Shown: positions 50,415 to 59,455, counted from the stretch's first letter. The stretch is 64,000 bases of DNA from Brevibacterium moorei (GCF_024580735.1 NZ_JANIJX010000007.1:1-64000); one strand, 5' to 3'. Translations and numbers: made by a program. Notes: generated by a model from the letters alone, not told the origin.

Positions 50415-53018
50415 ATGGACGCCAAACTCACGACGAAGTCGCAGGAGGCACTGCAGACCGCCGTACAGGACGCCACAACGCGTGGCAATGCCCAGCTGCA
50501 GCCGGAACACCTGCTGCGCGCACTACTGGAACAGGAGGGCTCGATCGCGGCGTCGCTGATCGAGCACCTGGGGGCCGATCCCCGTGCCCTGGCGGCGCGG
50601 TCGGGTGAACTGGTCGCGGAACTGCCCGCGGCCTCGGGCGCCACGGTGAACAATCCGCAGATGGGGCGCAACACCCTGCTGCTGATCCAGAACGCGGAGA
50701 AGGAGATGCAGGGGCTGGGCGACCAGTTCGTCTCCACCGAACACCTGCTCATCGCGGCGACCGCGGACCAGGGCGGGGTGGGCGAGCTGCTGCGTGCGGC
50801 CGGCGTCACCCGCGATGGCCTGCTCGAGGCCCTGCCCGGCATCCGCGGGGGCCGCAAGGTCACCAGCGAGAACCCGGAGGAGACCTTCCAGGCCCTGGAG
50901 AAGTACGGCACGGATCTGACGGCCGCCGCCCGCGAGGGCAAGCTGGACCCCGTGATCGGCCGCGACTCGGAGATCCGCCGGGTGGTCCAGGTGCTCAGCC
51001 GCCGGACCAAGAACAACCCGGTGCTGATCGGCGAGCCCGGTGTGGGCAAGACCGCGGTGGTCGAAGGACTGGCCCAGCGGATCGTCGCCGGCGACGTCCC
51101 CGAGTCCCTGCGCGATAAGACGCTCATCAGCCTCGACCTGGGTTCGATGGTCGCCGGTGCGAAGTACCGCGGCGAATTCGAGGAGCGCCTCAAGGCAGTG
51201 CTCGAGGAGATCAAGAACTCCGACGGCCAGGTCGTGACCTTCATCGACGAGATCCACACGGTGGTCGGCGCCGGTGCCACGGGCGATGGCTCCATGGACG
51301 CCGGCAATATGCTCAAGCCCATGCTGGCCAGGGGCGAGCTGCGCCTGGTGGGTGCGACGACCCTGGACGAATACCGCGAGAACATCGAAAAGGACCCCGC
51401 CCTGGAGCGCCGGTTCCAGCAGGTCTTCGTGGGCGAGCCCAGTGTCGAGGACACCGTGGCCATCCTGCGCGGGCTCAAGGAGCGCTACGAGGCCCACCAC
51501 AAGGTGACGATCTCAGACTCCGCATTGGTCGCCGCCGCCAGCCTGTCCAATCGCTATATCACCGATCGGCAGCTGCCGGATAAGGCTATCGACCTGGTCG
51601 ACGAGGCCGCCAGCCGTCTGCGCATGGAGATCGACTCCGCCCCGGTGGAGATCGATCAGCTGCGCCGTTCCGTGGATCGGTTGAAGATGGAGGAGATGGC
51701 GCTGTCGAAGGAGACCGACGAGGCCTCCAGGGAACGCCTGGCCGCACTGCGGACCGATCTGGCGGACAAGCAGGAGGAGCTCGCCGGGCTCAACGCCACC
51801 TGGGAGACCCAGCGGGCCGGGCTGAATCGGGTCGGTGATCTGAAGAAGAAGCTCGACGATCTCCGCGGACAGGCCGAAATCGCGCGCCGCGACACCGACC
51901 TGGAGACCGCCAGCCGTCTGCTCTACGGCGAGATCCCCGCTGTGGAGAAGGAGATCGCCGCGGCCGAGGCCGAGGACGCACAGGGCGAGGGGACCGGGTC
52001 CCGGATGGTCAATGAACAGGTCGGGCCCGACGACATCGCCGAAGTCGTCTCCGCCTGGACCGGCATTCCCGCCGGGCGCCTGTTGCAGGGCGAGCGCGAG
52101 AAGCTGCTGCACGCCGAGGAGATCATCGGGCGTCGGCTGATCGGCCAGTCCGCTGCGGTGGCGGCCGTCTCCGATGCGATCCGCCGGTCGCGTGCCGGGG
52201 TGTCCGATCCCGATCGTCCCACGGGTTCGTTCCTGTTCCTGGGTCCCACGGGCGTGGGCAAGACCGAGCTGGCGAAGTCCCTGGCGGACTTCCTGTTCGA
52301 AGACGAGCGCTCGCTGGTGCGCATCGATATGAGCGAGTACGGGGAGAAGCACTCCGTGTCCCGCCTGGTCGGTGCGCCCCCGGGATACGTCGGCTACGAA
52401 GAGGGCGGCCAGCTGACCGAGGCCGTGCGGCGCAGGCCGTATTCGGTGGTGCTGCTCGATGAGGTCGAGAAGGCCCACCCGGACGTCTTCGACATCCTGC
52501 TGCAGGTCCTCGACGACGGTCGACTGACCGATGGGCAGGGGCGCACGGTTGACTTCAGGAACACGATTCTGATCCTGACGTCGAACCTGGGCTCGCAGTT
52601 CCTGGTCGATCAGTCCCTGAGCGCCGAAGAACAGCACAAGGCGGTCATGGAGGTCGTCAACCGCTCGTTCAAGCCGGAGTTCCTCAACCGGCTCGACGAT
52701 GTGGTGATGTTCGACGCGCTGTCCACGGACGAACTGGCCCGCATCGTCGATCTGCAGATCGCCTCGATGCAGGCACGGCTGTCCGAGCGCAGGCTGACTC
52801 TGCAGGTCAGCCCCGCTGCCAGCGAATGGCTGGCACTGGAGGGCTATGACCCTGCGTACGGCGCGCGTCCGCTGCGGCGCCTGGTCCAGCGCGAGATCGG
52901 CGACAAGCTGGCCCGCGAGATCCTCTCGGGGACCGTGCGCGACGGCGATACCGTGGTGGTGGACCGGCCCAATGAGTTCGACGGCCTGACGATCACGGCC
53001 GAGCACGTGGAGGGCTGA
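50415..53018 (+). CDS. clpB: ClpB disaggregase
   Basis: An 867-residue AAA+ chaperone that, with DnaK, pulls apart protein aggregates. The N domain (1-145) is followed by AAA-1 with Walker A GEPGVGKT (206-213) and Walker [10 protein letters not shown], a coiled-coil middle domain (about 410-525) specific to ClpB, and AAA-2 with Walker A GPTGVGKT (610-617) and the pore loop [11 protein letters not shown]. No IGF/L ClpP loop is seen, as expected. GGGGGAG precedes the ATG by 6 nt. A HAIR box upstream signals HspR control. A 56-nt hairpin ends the gene. Confidence 0.97.
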   Translation: MDAKLTTKSQEALQTAVQDATTRGNAQLQPEHLLRALLEQEGSIAASLIEHLGADPRALAARSGELVAELPAASGATVNNPQMGRNTLLLIQNAEKEMQGLGDQFVSTEHLLIAATADQGGVGELLRAAGVTRDGLLEALPGIRGGRKVTSENPEETFQALEKYGTDLTAAAREGKLDPVIGRDSEIRRVVQVLSRRTKNNPVLIGEPGVGKTAVVEGLAQRIVAGDVPESLRDKTLISLDLGSMVAGAKYRGEFEERLKAVLEEIKNSDGQVVTFIDEIHTVVGAGATGDGSMDAGNMLKPMLARGELRLVGATTLDEYRENIEKDPALERRFQQVFVGEPSVEDTVAILRGLKERYEAHHKVTISDSALVAAASLSNRYITDRQLPDKAIDLVDEAASRLRMEIDSAPVEIDQLRRSVDRLKMEEMALSKETDEASRERLAALRTDLADKQEELAGLNATWETQRAGLNRVGDLKKKLDDLRGQAEIARRDTDLETASRLLYGEIPAVEKEIAAAEAEDAQGEGTGSRMVNEQVGPDDIAEVVSAWTGIPAGRLLQGEREKLLHAEEIIGRRLIGQSAAVAAVSDAIRRSRAGVSDPDRPTGSFLFLGPTGVGKTELAKSLADFLFEDERSLVRIDMSEYGEKHSVSRLVGAPPGYVGYEEGGQLTEAVRRRPYSVVLLDEVEKAHPDVFDILLQVLDDGRLTDGQGRTVDFRNTILILTSNLGSQFLVDQSLSAEEQHKAVMEVVNRSFKPEFLNRLDDVVMFDALSTDELARIVDLQIASMQARLSERRLTLQVSPAASEWLALEGYDPAYGARPLRRLVQREIGDKLAREILSGTVRDGDTVVVDRPNEFDGLTITAEHVEG

Positions 53019-53040
53019 TCGGGCGGACCGAGTCGGTCGT

Positions 53041-53096
53041 CCGGACACACGGCGGCCCCGGGAACCGGAAGGATCCCGGGGCCGCCGTGTGTCCGG
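53041..53096. terminator. Long hairpin between clpB and xthA
   Basis: Arms of 23 bp (53041-53063 and 53074-53096, beginning CCGGACACACGG) pair perfectly around a 10-nt loop. It sits 23 nt after the clpB stop and 43 nt after the xthA stop on the other strand, so it should act both ways. Confidence 0.8.
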
Positions 53097-53138
53097 ACGT
53101 GTGTGTCCCGTGCATTCTGGGCGGACGGGCCCGCCGGA

Positions 53139-53945
53139 TCAGTCCGCGTAGTCGACGATGACGGGCGCATGGTCCGAGGCGCCCTTGCCCTTGCGCTCGT
53201 CGCGGTCGATCAGCGCGGCGGTGGCACGTTCGGCCAGGGCGGGGCTGGCCAGCTCGAAGTCGATGCGCATCCCCTTCTTCTTGGGGAAACTCAAGCCCTT
53301 GTAGTCCCAGAAGGTATAGACGCCGGGACCGGGCGTGAAGGGACGGGTGACCTCGCGCAGGCCGGTGTCAAGCAGTTCTTGGAAGGCCCGGCGTTCGGGT
53401 TCGGAGACGTGGGTGGCGCCGTCGAATTCGGCCATGTCCCAGACATCCATGTCCAAGGGCGCGACATTGAAATCGCCGACCAGGCAGAACTGTGCGGTGG
53501 GATCGGTCCGCAGGGTGGTGGCACAGACATCGCGGAGTCGGGCCAGCCAGTCGAGTTTGTAGGCGTAGTGCGGGTGGGTCAGTTCCCGGCCGTTGGGTAC
53601 GTAGAGGGAATACACGCGTACCCCGTCGCAGACGGCGGAGATCGCCCGCGCCTCCGCAGGGGCATCGGGTCCCCAGCCCTCCGGGCCGAAGCCCGGCATA
53701 TCGGCGAACCCGATCTGCGGGTCCTCCAAACCCACCCGGGAGGCCACGGCCACGCCGTTCCACTGGTTGAGCCCGTGGAAGGCCACTTGGTAGCCGCGGG
53801 AGGTGAAGACCTCTTCGGGGAACTGCTCGTCCTTGCACTTGAGTTCCTGGATCGCCAGAACGTCGACCTCGGAACGGTCGAGGAAGGCCCCGATCCGTTC
53901 GGCTCTGGCCCTGACGGAGTTCACATTCCACGTCGCTATTCGCAT
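53139..53945 (-). CDS. xthA: Exodeoxyribonuclease III (AP endonuclease)
   Basis: A 268-residue EEP nuclease that cuts at abasic sites and trims 3' ends in base-excision repair. Asn7 (TWNVNS), Glu34 (IQELKCKDEQFP), YVPNGR (115-120), Asp158 and Asn160 (VGDFNVAP), and Asp258-His259 (SDHAPV) make the complete active site. Length is typical. The ATG at 53945 has TAGACT 6 nt upstream and no ribosome site, so the mRNA is probably leaderless. It converges with clpB. Confidence 0.95.
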   Translation of the reverse strand: MRIATWNVNSVRARAERIGAFLDRSEVDVLAIQELKCKDEQFPEEVFTSRGYQVAFHGLNQWNGVAVASRVGLEDPQIGFADMPGFGPEGWGPDAPAEARAISAVCDGVRVYSLYVPNGRELTHPHYAYKLDWLARLRDVCATTLRTDPTAQFCLVGDFNVAPLDMDVWDMAEFDGATHVSEPERRAFQELLDTGLREVTRPFTPGPGVYTFWDYKGLSFPKKKGMRIDFELASPALAERATAALIDRDERKGKGASDHAPVIVDYAD

Positions 53946-53951
53946 CCATCC

Positions 53952-53957
53952 AGTCTA
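53952..53957 (-). promoter_or_regulatory. Probable -10 box of xthA
   Basis: TAGACT on the minus strand ends 6 nt before the ATG at 53945. Confidence 0.45.
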
Positions 53958-54198
53958 CTGGCGGTCGGACCGTCCGGGATGGGGCGCGGGGCCGGCCGGG
54001 CAGTGGCCCTCGGATGCGGTCGCGGATGACGGGAATGTATGGCGGCGATGACATTCAGGTGAATCGCCTATGGGATTCGACTCGGAACAGAATGTGAGTT
54101 TCTTGAGTATTCTGGTTCGACTCGGGTGCTGAGCGCTCACATACGATGTTTTTCCAGGTCAAAAGGTTATTGAACGAATTAAATTACCTTTTGGCCAC

Positions 54199-54228
54199 TT
54201 GTCATCGGACGACTGTTCGGGTTATGGT
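54199..54228 (+). promoter_or_regulatory. Candidate plus-strand promoter in the gap
   Basis: TTGTCA (54199-54204) and TATGGT (54223-54228) are 18 nt apart, a good match to the main-sigma-factor promoter. Transcription would begin near 54235 and run towards the T-tailed hairpin. Confidence 0.4.
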
Positions 54229-54234
54229 TATACC

Positions 54235-54350
54235 GGTTCATTTGGTGGGGATCGAATGGACCATGGACGTGTGGGGATGCGTCCAAGGTACTCGAGGGGA
54301 GTGCCGATTGCGACCCCGGGTTGAGCATTGCGCTCCCCGGGGTCGCTTTT
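54235..54350 (+). ncRNA. Candidate small RNA of about 115 nt
   Basis: Bounded by the promoter above and a hairpin followed by TTTT. A first hairpin GGACG/CGTCC lies at about 54265-54284. No known family (6S, 6C, SRP, tmRNA) was recognised. The open frames through it have no ribosome site. It could instead be only the terminator region of bioB. Confidence 0.3.
54310..54350 (+). terminator. Rho-independent-type terminator
   Basis: GCGACCCCGGG (54310-54320) pairs with CCCGGGGTCGC (54336-54346) and is followed by TTTT on the plus strand, though no plus-strand gene ends here. On the minus strand it could also serve bioB, whose stop is 60 nt away, but no U-run follows on that side. Confidence 0.7.
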
Positions 54351-54405
54351 CATTCATCGGCCTTTTCGCCGCTCGGGGCGTCGACGCCGAGAACGGGACG
54401 GCGCC

Positions 54406-55677
54406 TCAGGAATTGGGTGGCGCCTCGGTCCCGGCGCCACGGGTGCGGATCGCAGGGATCAGTACGCGTCCGTCCCCGGTTGCACGGGTCGCCCCTGGGC
54501 CGTTGGGCACCGGCCTGCCGCACGGCATCGGGGAGTGCGTGTTTCCGGTTTCGTCCGCGGGCCGGGCCGGTCCCTGTGCGGCCTCACCGGGTTCGGTCGC
54601 GGCCGCGTGGGCTGCCCGGTGCGCCGCCAGTTCGGCGCGCAGGCCCGCGGTATCGGTCTGGGCCACGACCTCGAATCCACCGTCGACGATCATGTCGAGG
54701 TCGGCCTGCGCGTCCTGGCCCTCGCTGGTCAGGTAATCGCCCAGGAACAGGGAGTTCGCCACGTGCAGGCTCAGCGGCTGCAGGCTGCGCAGGTGGAGCT
54801 CACGGCCGCCGGCGATCCGCAGTTCCCGATCAGGGCACATGAGGCGCACAACCGCCAGGATCAACAGGCTGCGGCGGGGATCGAGCTCGTTCGTTCCGGC
54901 CAGGGGTGTGCCGTCGAAGGGGATGAGGAAGTTCACCGGGATCGAATCGGATTCGATCGCGCGCAGTGCCGTGATCGCCTCGACGAGCTGTTCATCGGTT
55001 TCGCCCATGCCCACGATCAGGCCCGAACACGGAGAGAGCCCGGCGTCCCTGGCGCGGGCCACGGTGTCCACCCTGTCATCGTATGAATGTGTGGAGCAGA
55101 TGTCGGGGTAGTGCGAGCGCGCTGTATTGAGGTTGTGGTTGTAGGCGTCGACCCCCGCTGCGGCAAGGCGTTCGGCCTGTCCGTCCTTGAGTAGTCCCAG
55201 GCAGGCGCAGACCTCGACCGAGGGATTCTCCTCCTTGATCGCACCGACCATATCGGCGACCCGGTTGACGTCGCGATCCGTCGGCCCGCGCCCCGAGGCG
55301 ACCAGGCAGACCCGGCTGGCCCCACCGGCCAGCCCGAAGCCCGCCTGCCTGGCGGCCTCCGTGGGCTTCAGCCATGAGTACTTGAGAACCCCGGCACCGG
55401 AGTTCAGGCGCTGGGAGCAGTAGCCGCAGTCCTCCGGGCACAGGCCGGACTTGAGGTTGACCAGATAGTTGACCTTGACCAGGTTGGCGAAGAAGGCTTG
55501 GCGGACGCGCCCGGCCGCGTGGACTGCGTCGAGTAGGGCGGAATCGGGTAGTCCCAGAATGGCCAGGGCCTCGTCGGCAGTGGCGGGGGAGCCCTGAATG
55601 GCGCGGGTGGCGATGGCCTCGAGGTCCGGGGAATCGCCCGGGGCCGATGGTGTGTGCGCTTGTCGTGTGAGTGTCAT
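54406..55677 (-). CDS. bioB: Biotin synthase with C-terminal extension
   Basis: A 423-residue radical SAM enzyme that inserts sulfur into dethiobiotin. Cys80, Cys84 and Cys87 ([10 protein letters not shown]) bind the [4Fe-4S] cluster. [29 protein letters not shown] and [16 protein letters not shown] are conserved core segments. The core ends near residue 340 ([14 protein letters not shown]). About 80 further residues rich in Ala, Pro and Gly follow and have no recognised domain. ATG at 55677 is preferred over the open frame to 55695. Two BioQ-like boxes lie in the gap to pyrE. No other biotin gene is adjacent. Confidence 0.95.
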   Translation of the reverse strand: MTLTRQAHTPSAPGDSPDLEAIATRAIQGSPATADEALAILGLPDSALLDAVHAAGRVRQAFFANLVKVNYLVNLKSGLCPEDCGYCSQRLNSGAGVLKYSWLKPTEAARQAGFGLAGGASRVCLVASGRGPTDRDVNRVADMVGAIKEENPSVEVCACLGLLKDGQAERLAAAGVDAYNHNLNTARSHYPDICSTHSYDDRVDTVARARDAGLSPCSGLIVGMGETDEQLVEAITALRAIESDSIPVNFLIPFDGTPLAGTNELDPRRSLLILAVVRLMCPDRELRIAGGRELHLRSLQPLSLHVANSLFLGDYLTSEGQDAQADLDMIVDGGFEVVAQTDTAGLRAELAAHRAAHAAATEPGEAAQGPARPADETGNTHSPMPCGRPVPNGPGATRATGDGRVLIPAIRTRGAGTEAPPNS

Positions 55678-55688
55678 GCCCACACTAT

Positions 55689-55701
55689 TGAACACCGTTC
55701 A
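55689..55701. promoter_or_regulatory. BioQ-like box 1
   Basis: TGAAC-ACC-GTTCA is a perfect inverted repeat 11 nt upstream of the bioB start. It resembles the TGAAC-N3-GTTAC operator of the TetR repressor BioQ known in Corynebacterium. Confidence 0.7.
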
Positions 55702-55722
55702 GGACTGCGTCAACTTAGGTCA

Positions 55723-55735
55723 TGAACACTGTTCA
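55723..55735. promoter_or_regulatory. BioQ-like box 2
   Basis: TGAAC-ACT-GTTCA is a perfect inverted repeat 34 bp from box 1. Between them the minus strand has TTGACG, a candidate -35 of bioB. Confidence 0.7.
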
Positions 55736-55807
55736 GGGGACTCTTCCGGACTCGGTCCGGGCGGCGAGTCTGAGTCCCGCCTGCGCACACGGGGATCCCC
55801 ATCCAAA

Positions 55808-55813
55808 TAGAAT
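55808..55813 (+). promoter_or_regulatory. Probable -10 box of pyrE
   Basis: TAGAAT is 7 nt before the ATG at 55821 and no ribosome site lies between, indicating a leaderless mRNA. Confidence 0.5.
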
Positions 55814-55820
55814 GGGCACC

Positions 55821-56393
55821 ATGGCACAGAACCACGCGGCGGATACGCGCTCTCAACTCCTCGCCCTCATTGACGAACTCGCGGTTGTCCGCGGGAAGGT
55901 CACCCTGTCCTCGGGACGGGAGGCCGATTACTATCTGGACCTGCGGCGGGTCACGCTGGACCACCGTTCGGCCCCGCTGGTCGGCGACATCGTGCTCGAC
56001 GTGCTGGCGGAGAACGACCTACTCGATCGGGTCGACGCCGTGGGCGGTCTGACCATGGGCGCCGATCCGGTGGGCACCGCGGTGATGCACCGCTCGGTGG
56101 TCCGCGGTACCCCACTGGACGCCTTCGTGGTCCGCAAGGAGGCCAAGAAGCACGGCATGGGGCGTCGGGTCGAAGGACCGGATGTGGCCGGCCGCAAGGT
56201 CATCGCGGTGGAGGACACCTCGACGACCGGAGGTTCGGTGCTCACCGCGGTCGAGGCCCTGCAGGAGGCGGGCGCGCAGGTCGTCGCGGTGGTCGTGGTC
56301 ATGGACCGCAACACCGGCGCCAAGGAACGCGTCGAGGCCCAGGGGATTCCCTACCTGTCGGCGCTGACGACCGCGGACCTCGGACTGGACTGA
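55821..56393 (+). CDS. pyrE: Orotate phosphoribosyltransferase
   Basis: A 190-residue enzyme that joins orotate to PRPP in pyrimidine synthesis. KVTLSSGREADYYLDLRRVTLD (26-47) binds orotate, RKEAKKHGMGRRVEG (105-119) is the flexible catalytic loop, and VIAVEDTSTTGGSV (127-140) is the PRPP-binding motif. The start at 55821 has TAGAAT 7 nt upstream; the frame opens further up but without support. It is divergent from bioB and upstream of the ABC pair (39-bp gap), with which it may be co-transcribed. Confidence 0.94.
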   Translation: MAQNHAADTRSQLLALIDELAVVRGKVTLSSGREADYYLDLRRVTLDHRSAPLVGDIVLDVLAENDLLDRVDAVGGLTMGADPVGTAVMHRSVVRGTPLDAFVVRKEAKKHGMGRRVEGPDVAGRKVIAVEDTSTTGGSVLTAVEALQEAGAQVVAVVVVMDRNTGAKERVEAQGIPYLSALTTADLGLD

Positions 56394-56432
56394 GTCCGGG
56401 GCGGGCCCAACAACACCAACGAAGGAACGGCT

Positions 56433-57314
56433 TTGCTTGAACTATCTGGTATCACGGTGAAATCCGGCCGGAAGACCTGGCTCGACGACGTCTCCCTGCA
56501 GGCGGCCCCCGGCCGCATCACCGGGGTTCTCGTGCGGCGCGGTTCGGGACGGACGGAACTGGCCCGCGCGATCATGGGCCTGCTCGACTTCGAGGGCACG
56601 ATCAGCCTCGAGGGCACGGAACTGGGCTACGGCGATCGGCAGAACTTCGGTTATCTGCCCGGCGAGCGCGGCGGCTATCCGGATATGAAGGTGCTCGACC
56701 AGATCGTGTTCTTCGCCCGCCTGCACGGGATGACCCTGGGTGCGGCCGAACACAATGCGATCGCCCTGCTCTCGCGCCTCGAACTGTCCGACCGCGCCTA
56801 CGCCCCGTTGCACCAGCTGACCGGGGCCGAGGCCGCACGCGTCGATGTGGCCGGCGCGCTGGCCGCCGATCCGGACGTGGTGGTGCTCGACGAGCCCTTC
56901 TCCGGGCTCGACGAGGAGAGCCTGGACCTGGTGTTCTCCCTGCTGCGCGATCATGCGGCCTCGGGCGTGCCCGTCATCTTCACCACGAGCGACGCCGCCG
57001 GCGCCGGCCGGGTCGCGGACGATCTGGTGGTGCTGTCGGCCGGCAAGGTGGTGGCCGCGGGCACGCTGGCCGAGCTGCAGGCCGAGCAGGCCGGGTACCG
57101 GGTGGAATTGAGCGCCGAGCGACAGGCGGAACGGGCCGTGACCCGTTTGGAGGGTGCGCGGGGGATCACCGAGGTCGCCGCGATCGGCGCCACGATCCAG
57201 TTCGCGGCGCAGACCGCAGAACAGGCGAGCGAGGCGGTCGCCGGGTTGCCGGGGCTACGCGCCTTCGGTCCCCACCGACCGGGAATGGACGAGATGTTCG
57301 GGGAGCTGATCTGA
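56433..57314 (+). CDS. ABC transporter ATP-binding-like protein with degenerate ATP site
   Basis: A 293-residue NatA-like subunit. The Walker A position (about 35-42) reads RRGSGRTE, so the invariant Lys is Arg40. The ABC signature is LTGAEA (129-134) instead of LSGGQ, and the switch His after FTTSD is missing. Walker B VVVLDEPFSGLD (149-160) with Glu154 is intact. The last 85 residues form a DUF4162-like tail. The start is TTG with AAGGA 7 nt upstream. The permease gene follows with no gap. ATP hydrolysis may be weak or lost; binding may still drive a regulatory role. Confidence 0.85.
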   Translation: MLELSGITVKSGRKTWLDDVSLQAAPGRITGVLVRRGSGRTELARAIMGLLDFEGTISLEGTELGYGDRQNFGYLPGERGGYPDMKVLDQIVFFARLHGMTLGAAEHNAIALLSRLELSDRAYAPLHQLTGAEAARVDVAGALAADPDVVVLDEPFSGLDEESLDLVFSLLRDHAASGVPVIFTTSDAAGAGRVADDLVVLSAGKVVAAGTLAELQAEQAGYRVELSAERQAERAVTRLEGARGITEVAAIGATIQFAAQTAEQASEAVAGLPGLRAFGPHRPGMDEMFGELI

Positions 57315-58691
57315 GTGAGTGAAAAAGACGATAAGGCGCCCGGCGCCGGAGCGAACGATCCCGAGGACCTGGGAGCTGCCGTGGGCGATGCGCCCCTGCA
57401 GACCTTCCCCGGCGAAGAGGTACCGGAGGAGCTGGCCGATCTGGTGCTCACCGGTGACGAACCCGCGACCGGTCTGGTCAGCGAGTTCCGCGAACTCAAA
57501 CCGAGTCAGGCCGCCTGGCTGGTGGGCAACAGGGACACCCAGGCGGTGGCCAAGAGCCCACTGTTCATCGTCGCGGTGCTCGTCATCGCGCTGGGCGTGC
57601 TGGCGGCCCTGATCGTCGGCTTCAACCAGGCGAAGGCGTCATCCGGTGGTGGCGATGCGTCGGAGAAGACGCTGGCGATGATGGGCGTCAAGGGCCAGGA
57701 GCAGATGGCCGAGCAGCAGCTCGGCATGAAGGTGCTCGACGTCGAATCGGTCCAGGCCGCTCAGGACGCTGTGCGCGAGGGCAAGGCCGACGCCGCCTAT
57801 ATCCAGGACCAGACGACGGGGACCTCCTCGTTCATCGCCCTGGACCAGGAGCCCTCCGACATCATCGACAAGCTCTCGCCCAAGCCCAGTGTCACCCTGC
57901 TCAACGCCCCGGCCGTATCGCAGAAGCTGGCCACTCCGGTGCTGTGGGGCCTGGTGGCGCTGACGATCATCGCCTTCCTGAGCCTGGGCCAGGCGGTTTA
58001 CCAGACTCTGCGGCTGGAGAAGCGCAGTCGGATCTCCGAGGTGATGGCCGCCGCAGTGCCCGTGCGCTCGATCGCGCGCGGCCGGGTCACCGGGGCACTC
58101 ACCCCGGCCCTCATCTACATCCTGCTGGCCTATGTCATCCTGCTGTTGGGCATGTCGATCCTGGGTTATAGCCAGCCGGTGGTCAAGATGCTGCCGGGCC
58201 TTGGTTGGGGACTGACCGTCTACCTGGCCGCCGCCCTGGTGTTCCCCTCGCTGTATCTGTGGGCCGGCAGCCTGTCGGGCCGCCGCTCCACGAAGGTGTT
58301 CTACCTGGTCACGGGTGTACTGGTCGTGGTGGGTGCGTTCCTGCCGATGTTCTTCGCAGCGAACTCACTGGTTCTGAAGGTGCTGGGCTACATCCCGCTG
58401 ACAGCGCCCGTGGCCATTCCCAAGCTGTACCTCAGCGGTCAGACCGACTGGTGGGTCGGCCTGGTGTCCCTGGTCATCGCGGTCGTGGTGGGGCTGGTGC
58501 TGCGCGCCATGGCCTCGGCGGCCTATGAGAAGAATCTGCTGGCAGGCACCGGCCGGTCCGGCAAGCTGGCCAGGGCCCGCAAGAGCAAGAAGCTCACGGC
58601 CACCGCCAAGGACCGCACGGGTGCGGCGGCCAAGGAGTCCGCGGCCGATGACGCAGCGGACGCCGCTGCCGAGGAGCCCGAGGCCAAGTGA
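57315..58691 (+). CDS. ABC-2 type permease (NatB-like)
   Basis: A 458-residue membrane subunit. About 80 acidic residues come first, then one span (about 83-103), an external domain of about 100 residues, and five or six spans from about 208 to 395. EVMAAAVPVRSIARGRVTGAL is the coupling-helix region typical of NatB. The C-tail (400-458) is Lys/Ala-rich and charged. GTG at 57315 follows directly on the ATPase stop, so the two are made together. NatAB exports sodium or peptides; the substrate here is unknown. Confidence 0.85.
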   Translation: MSEKDDKAPGAGANDPEDLGAAVGDAPLQTFPGEEVPEELADLVLTGDEPATGLVSEFRELKPSQAAWLVGNRDTQAVAKSPLFIVAVLVIALGVLAALIVGFNQAKASSGGGDASEKTLAMMGVKGQEQMAEQQLGMKVLDVESVQAAQDAVREGKADAAYIQDQTTGTSSFIALDQEPSDIIDKLSPKPSVTLLNAPAVSQKLATPVLWGLVALTIIAFLSLGQAVYQTLRLEKRSRISEVMAAAVPVRSIARGRVTGALTPALIYILLAYVILLLGMSILGYSQPVVKMLPGLGWGLTVYLAAALVFPSLYLWAGSLSGRRSTKVFYLVTGVLVVVGAFLPMFFAANSLVLKVLGYIPLTAPVAIPKLYLSGQTDWWVGLVSLVIAVVVGLVLRAMASAAYEKNLLAGTGRSGKLARARKSKKLTATAKDRTGAAAKESAADDAADAAAEEPEAK

Positions 58692-59389
58692 GCGCGGACG
58701 CCGGGGCGACCCCGGTTCCGGGGCCCGGGGCCCCCGCCACGACGGCTCCGACCCCAGAGGTGCCCGGGGGCACGACACCGGAGGTCGGCCTCGGCCCCTG
58801 GGAGGGCCCCTGGCCCGACGACGAGCGCTACGATCCGGAACTGCTGCGCACGGGCGACCGCCGCAATGTGCTCGACGGCTACCGTTACTGGACGATGGAC
58901 GCGATCATCGAGGACCTGGACACGCGGCGCCACGGCTTCCACGTGGCCGTCGAGAACTGGCAGCACGATCTGAACATCGGATCCGTGGTGCGCACCGCCA
59001 ACGCCTTCAACGCGGCGGCTGTGCACATCGTGGGCAGGCGCCGTTGGAACCGGCGCGGGGCGATGGTGACCGATCGGTACCAACACGTGCACCACCATGG
59101 CAGCGTCGAGGAGTTCGCCGCCTGGTGTGAGGAGAACGGGCTGGCCCTGATCGGGATCGACAATTTCCCCGACTCCCAGCAGCTGGAGACCTATGAGCTG
59201 CCCGAGCGGTGCGTGCTGCTGTTCGGGCAGGAGGGTCCGGGGCTGACCCCCGAGGCCCATGCGGCATGCCGGGCCGTGCTGTCGATCGAGCAGTACGGGT
59301 CGACCCGGTCGATGAATGCGGCAGCGGCGGCCGCGATCGCGATGCACGCCTGGATCCGCAGGCACGAATTCGGCCAGCGGGTGAACTGA
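58688..59389 (+). CDS. SpoU/TrmH-family RNA methyltransferase
   Basis: A 233-residue SPOUT enzyme that methylates the 2'-OH of tRNA or rRNA. The three motifs are NIGSVVRTANAFNAAAVHIVG (motif 1), VLLFGQEGPGL (motif 2) and SIEQYGSTRSMNAAAAAAIAMH (motif 3), the trefoil-knot AdoMet site. Residues 1-40 are a Pro/Gly/Thr-rich, probably disordered leader. The GTG start overlaps the permease stop (GTGA). It ends 67 nt before the second composite hairpin and converges with an oxidoreductase gene. Confidence 0.92.
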   Translation: MSADAGATPVPGPGAPATTAPTPEVPGGTTPEVGLGPWEGPWPDDERYDPELLRTGDRRNVLDGYRYWTMDAIIEDLDTRRHGFHVAVENWQHDLNIGSVVRTANAFNAAAVHIVGRRRWNRRGAMVTDRYQHVHHHGSVEEFAAWCEENGLALIGIDNFPDSQQLETYELPERCVLLFGQEGPGLTPEAHAACRAVLSIEQYGSTRSMNAAAAAAIAMHAWIRRHEFGQRVN

Positions 59390-59455
59390 CCCCGCAGCAA
59401 CCCCATCGGGGGCCTCGCGAGTCGGGCGCCCTCGGGTAAGTGCCCGCGCCTTGCC

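Larger units (their letters stand above)
53946..54405. other. Gene-free gap with a dyad and a possible small RNA
   Basis: The 460-bp stretch between the xthA start and bioB stop has no supported gene. Its middle (about 54050-54240) is clearly AT-richer than the surroundings. It holds the xthA promoter, a dyad CAAAAGGT/ACCTTTTG (54160-54167 and 54186-54193), a plausible plus-strand promoter and a hairpin with a T-run. Confidence 0.65.

Noticed and set aside
54146..54736. Plus-strand open frames through the bioB-xthA gap
   Set aside because: They lack ribosome sites, run antisense into bioB and have no domain. The region is better explained as regulatory or as a small RNA.
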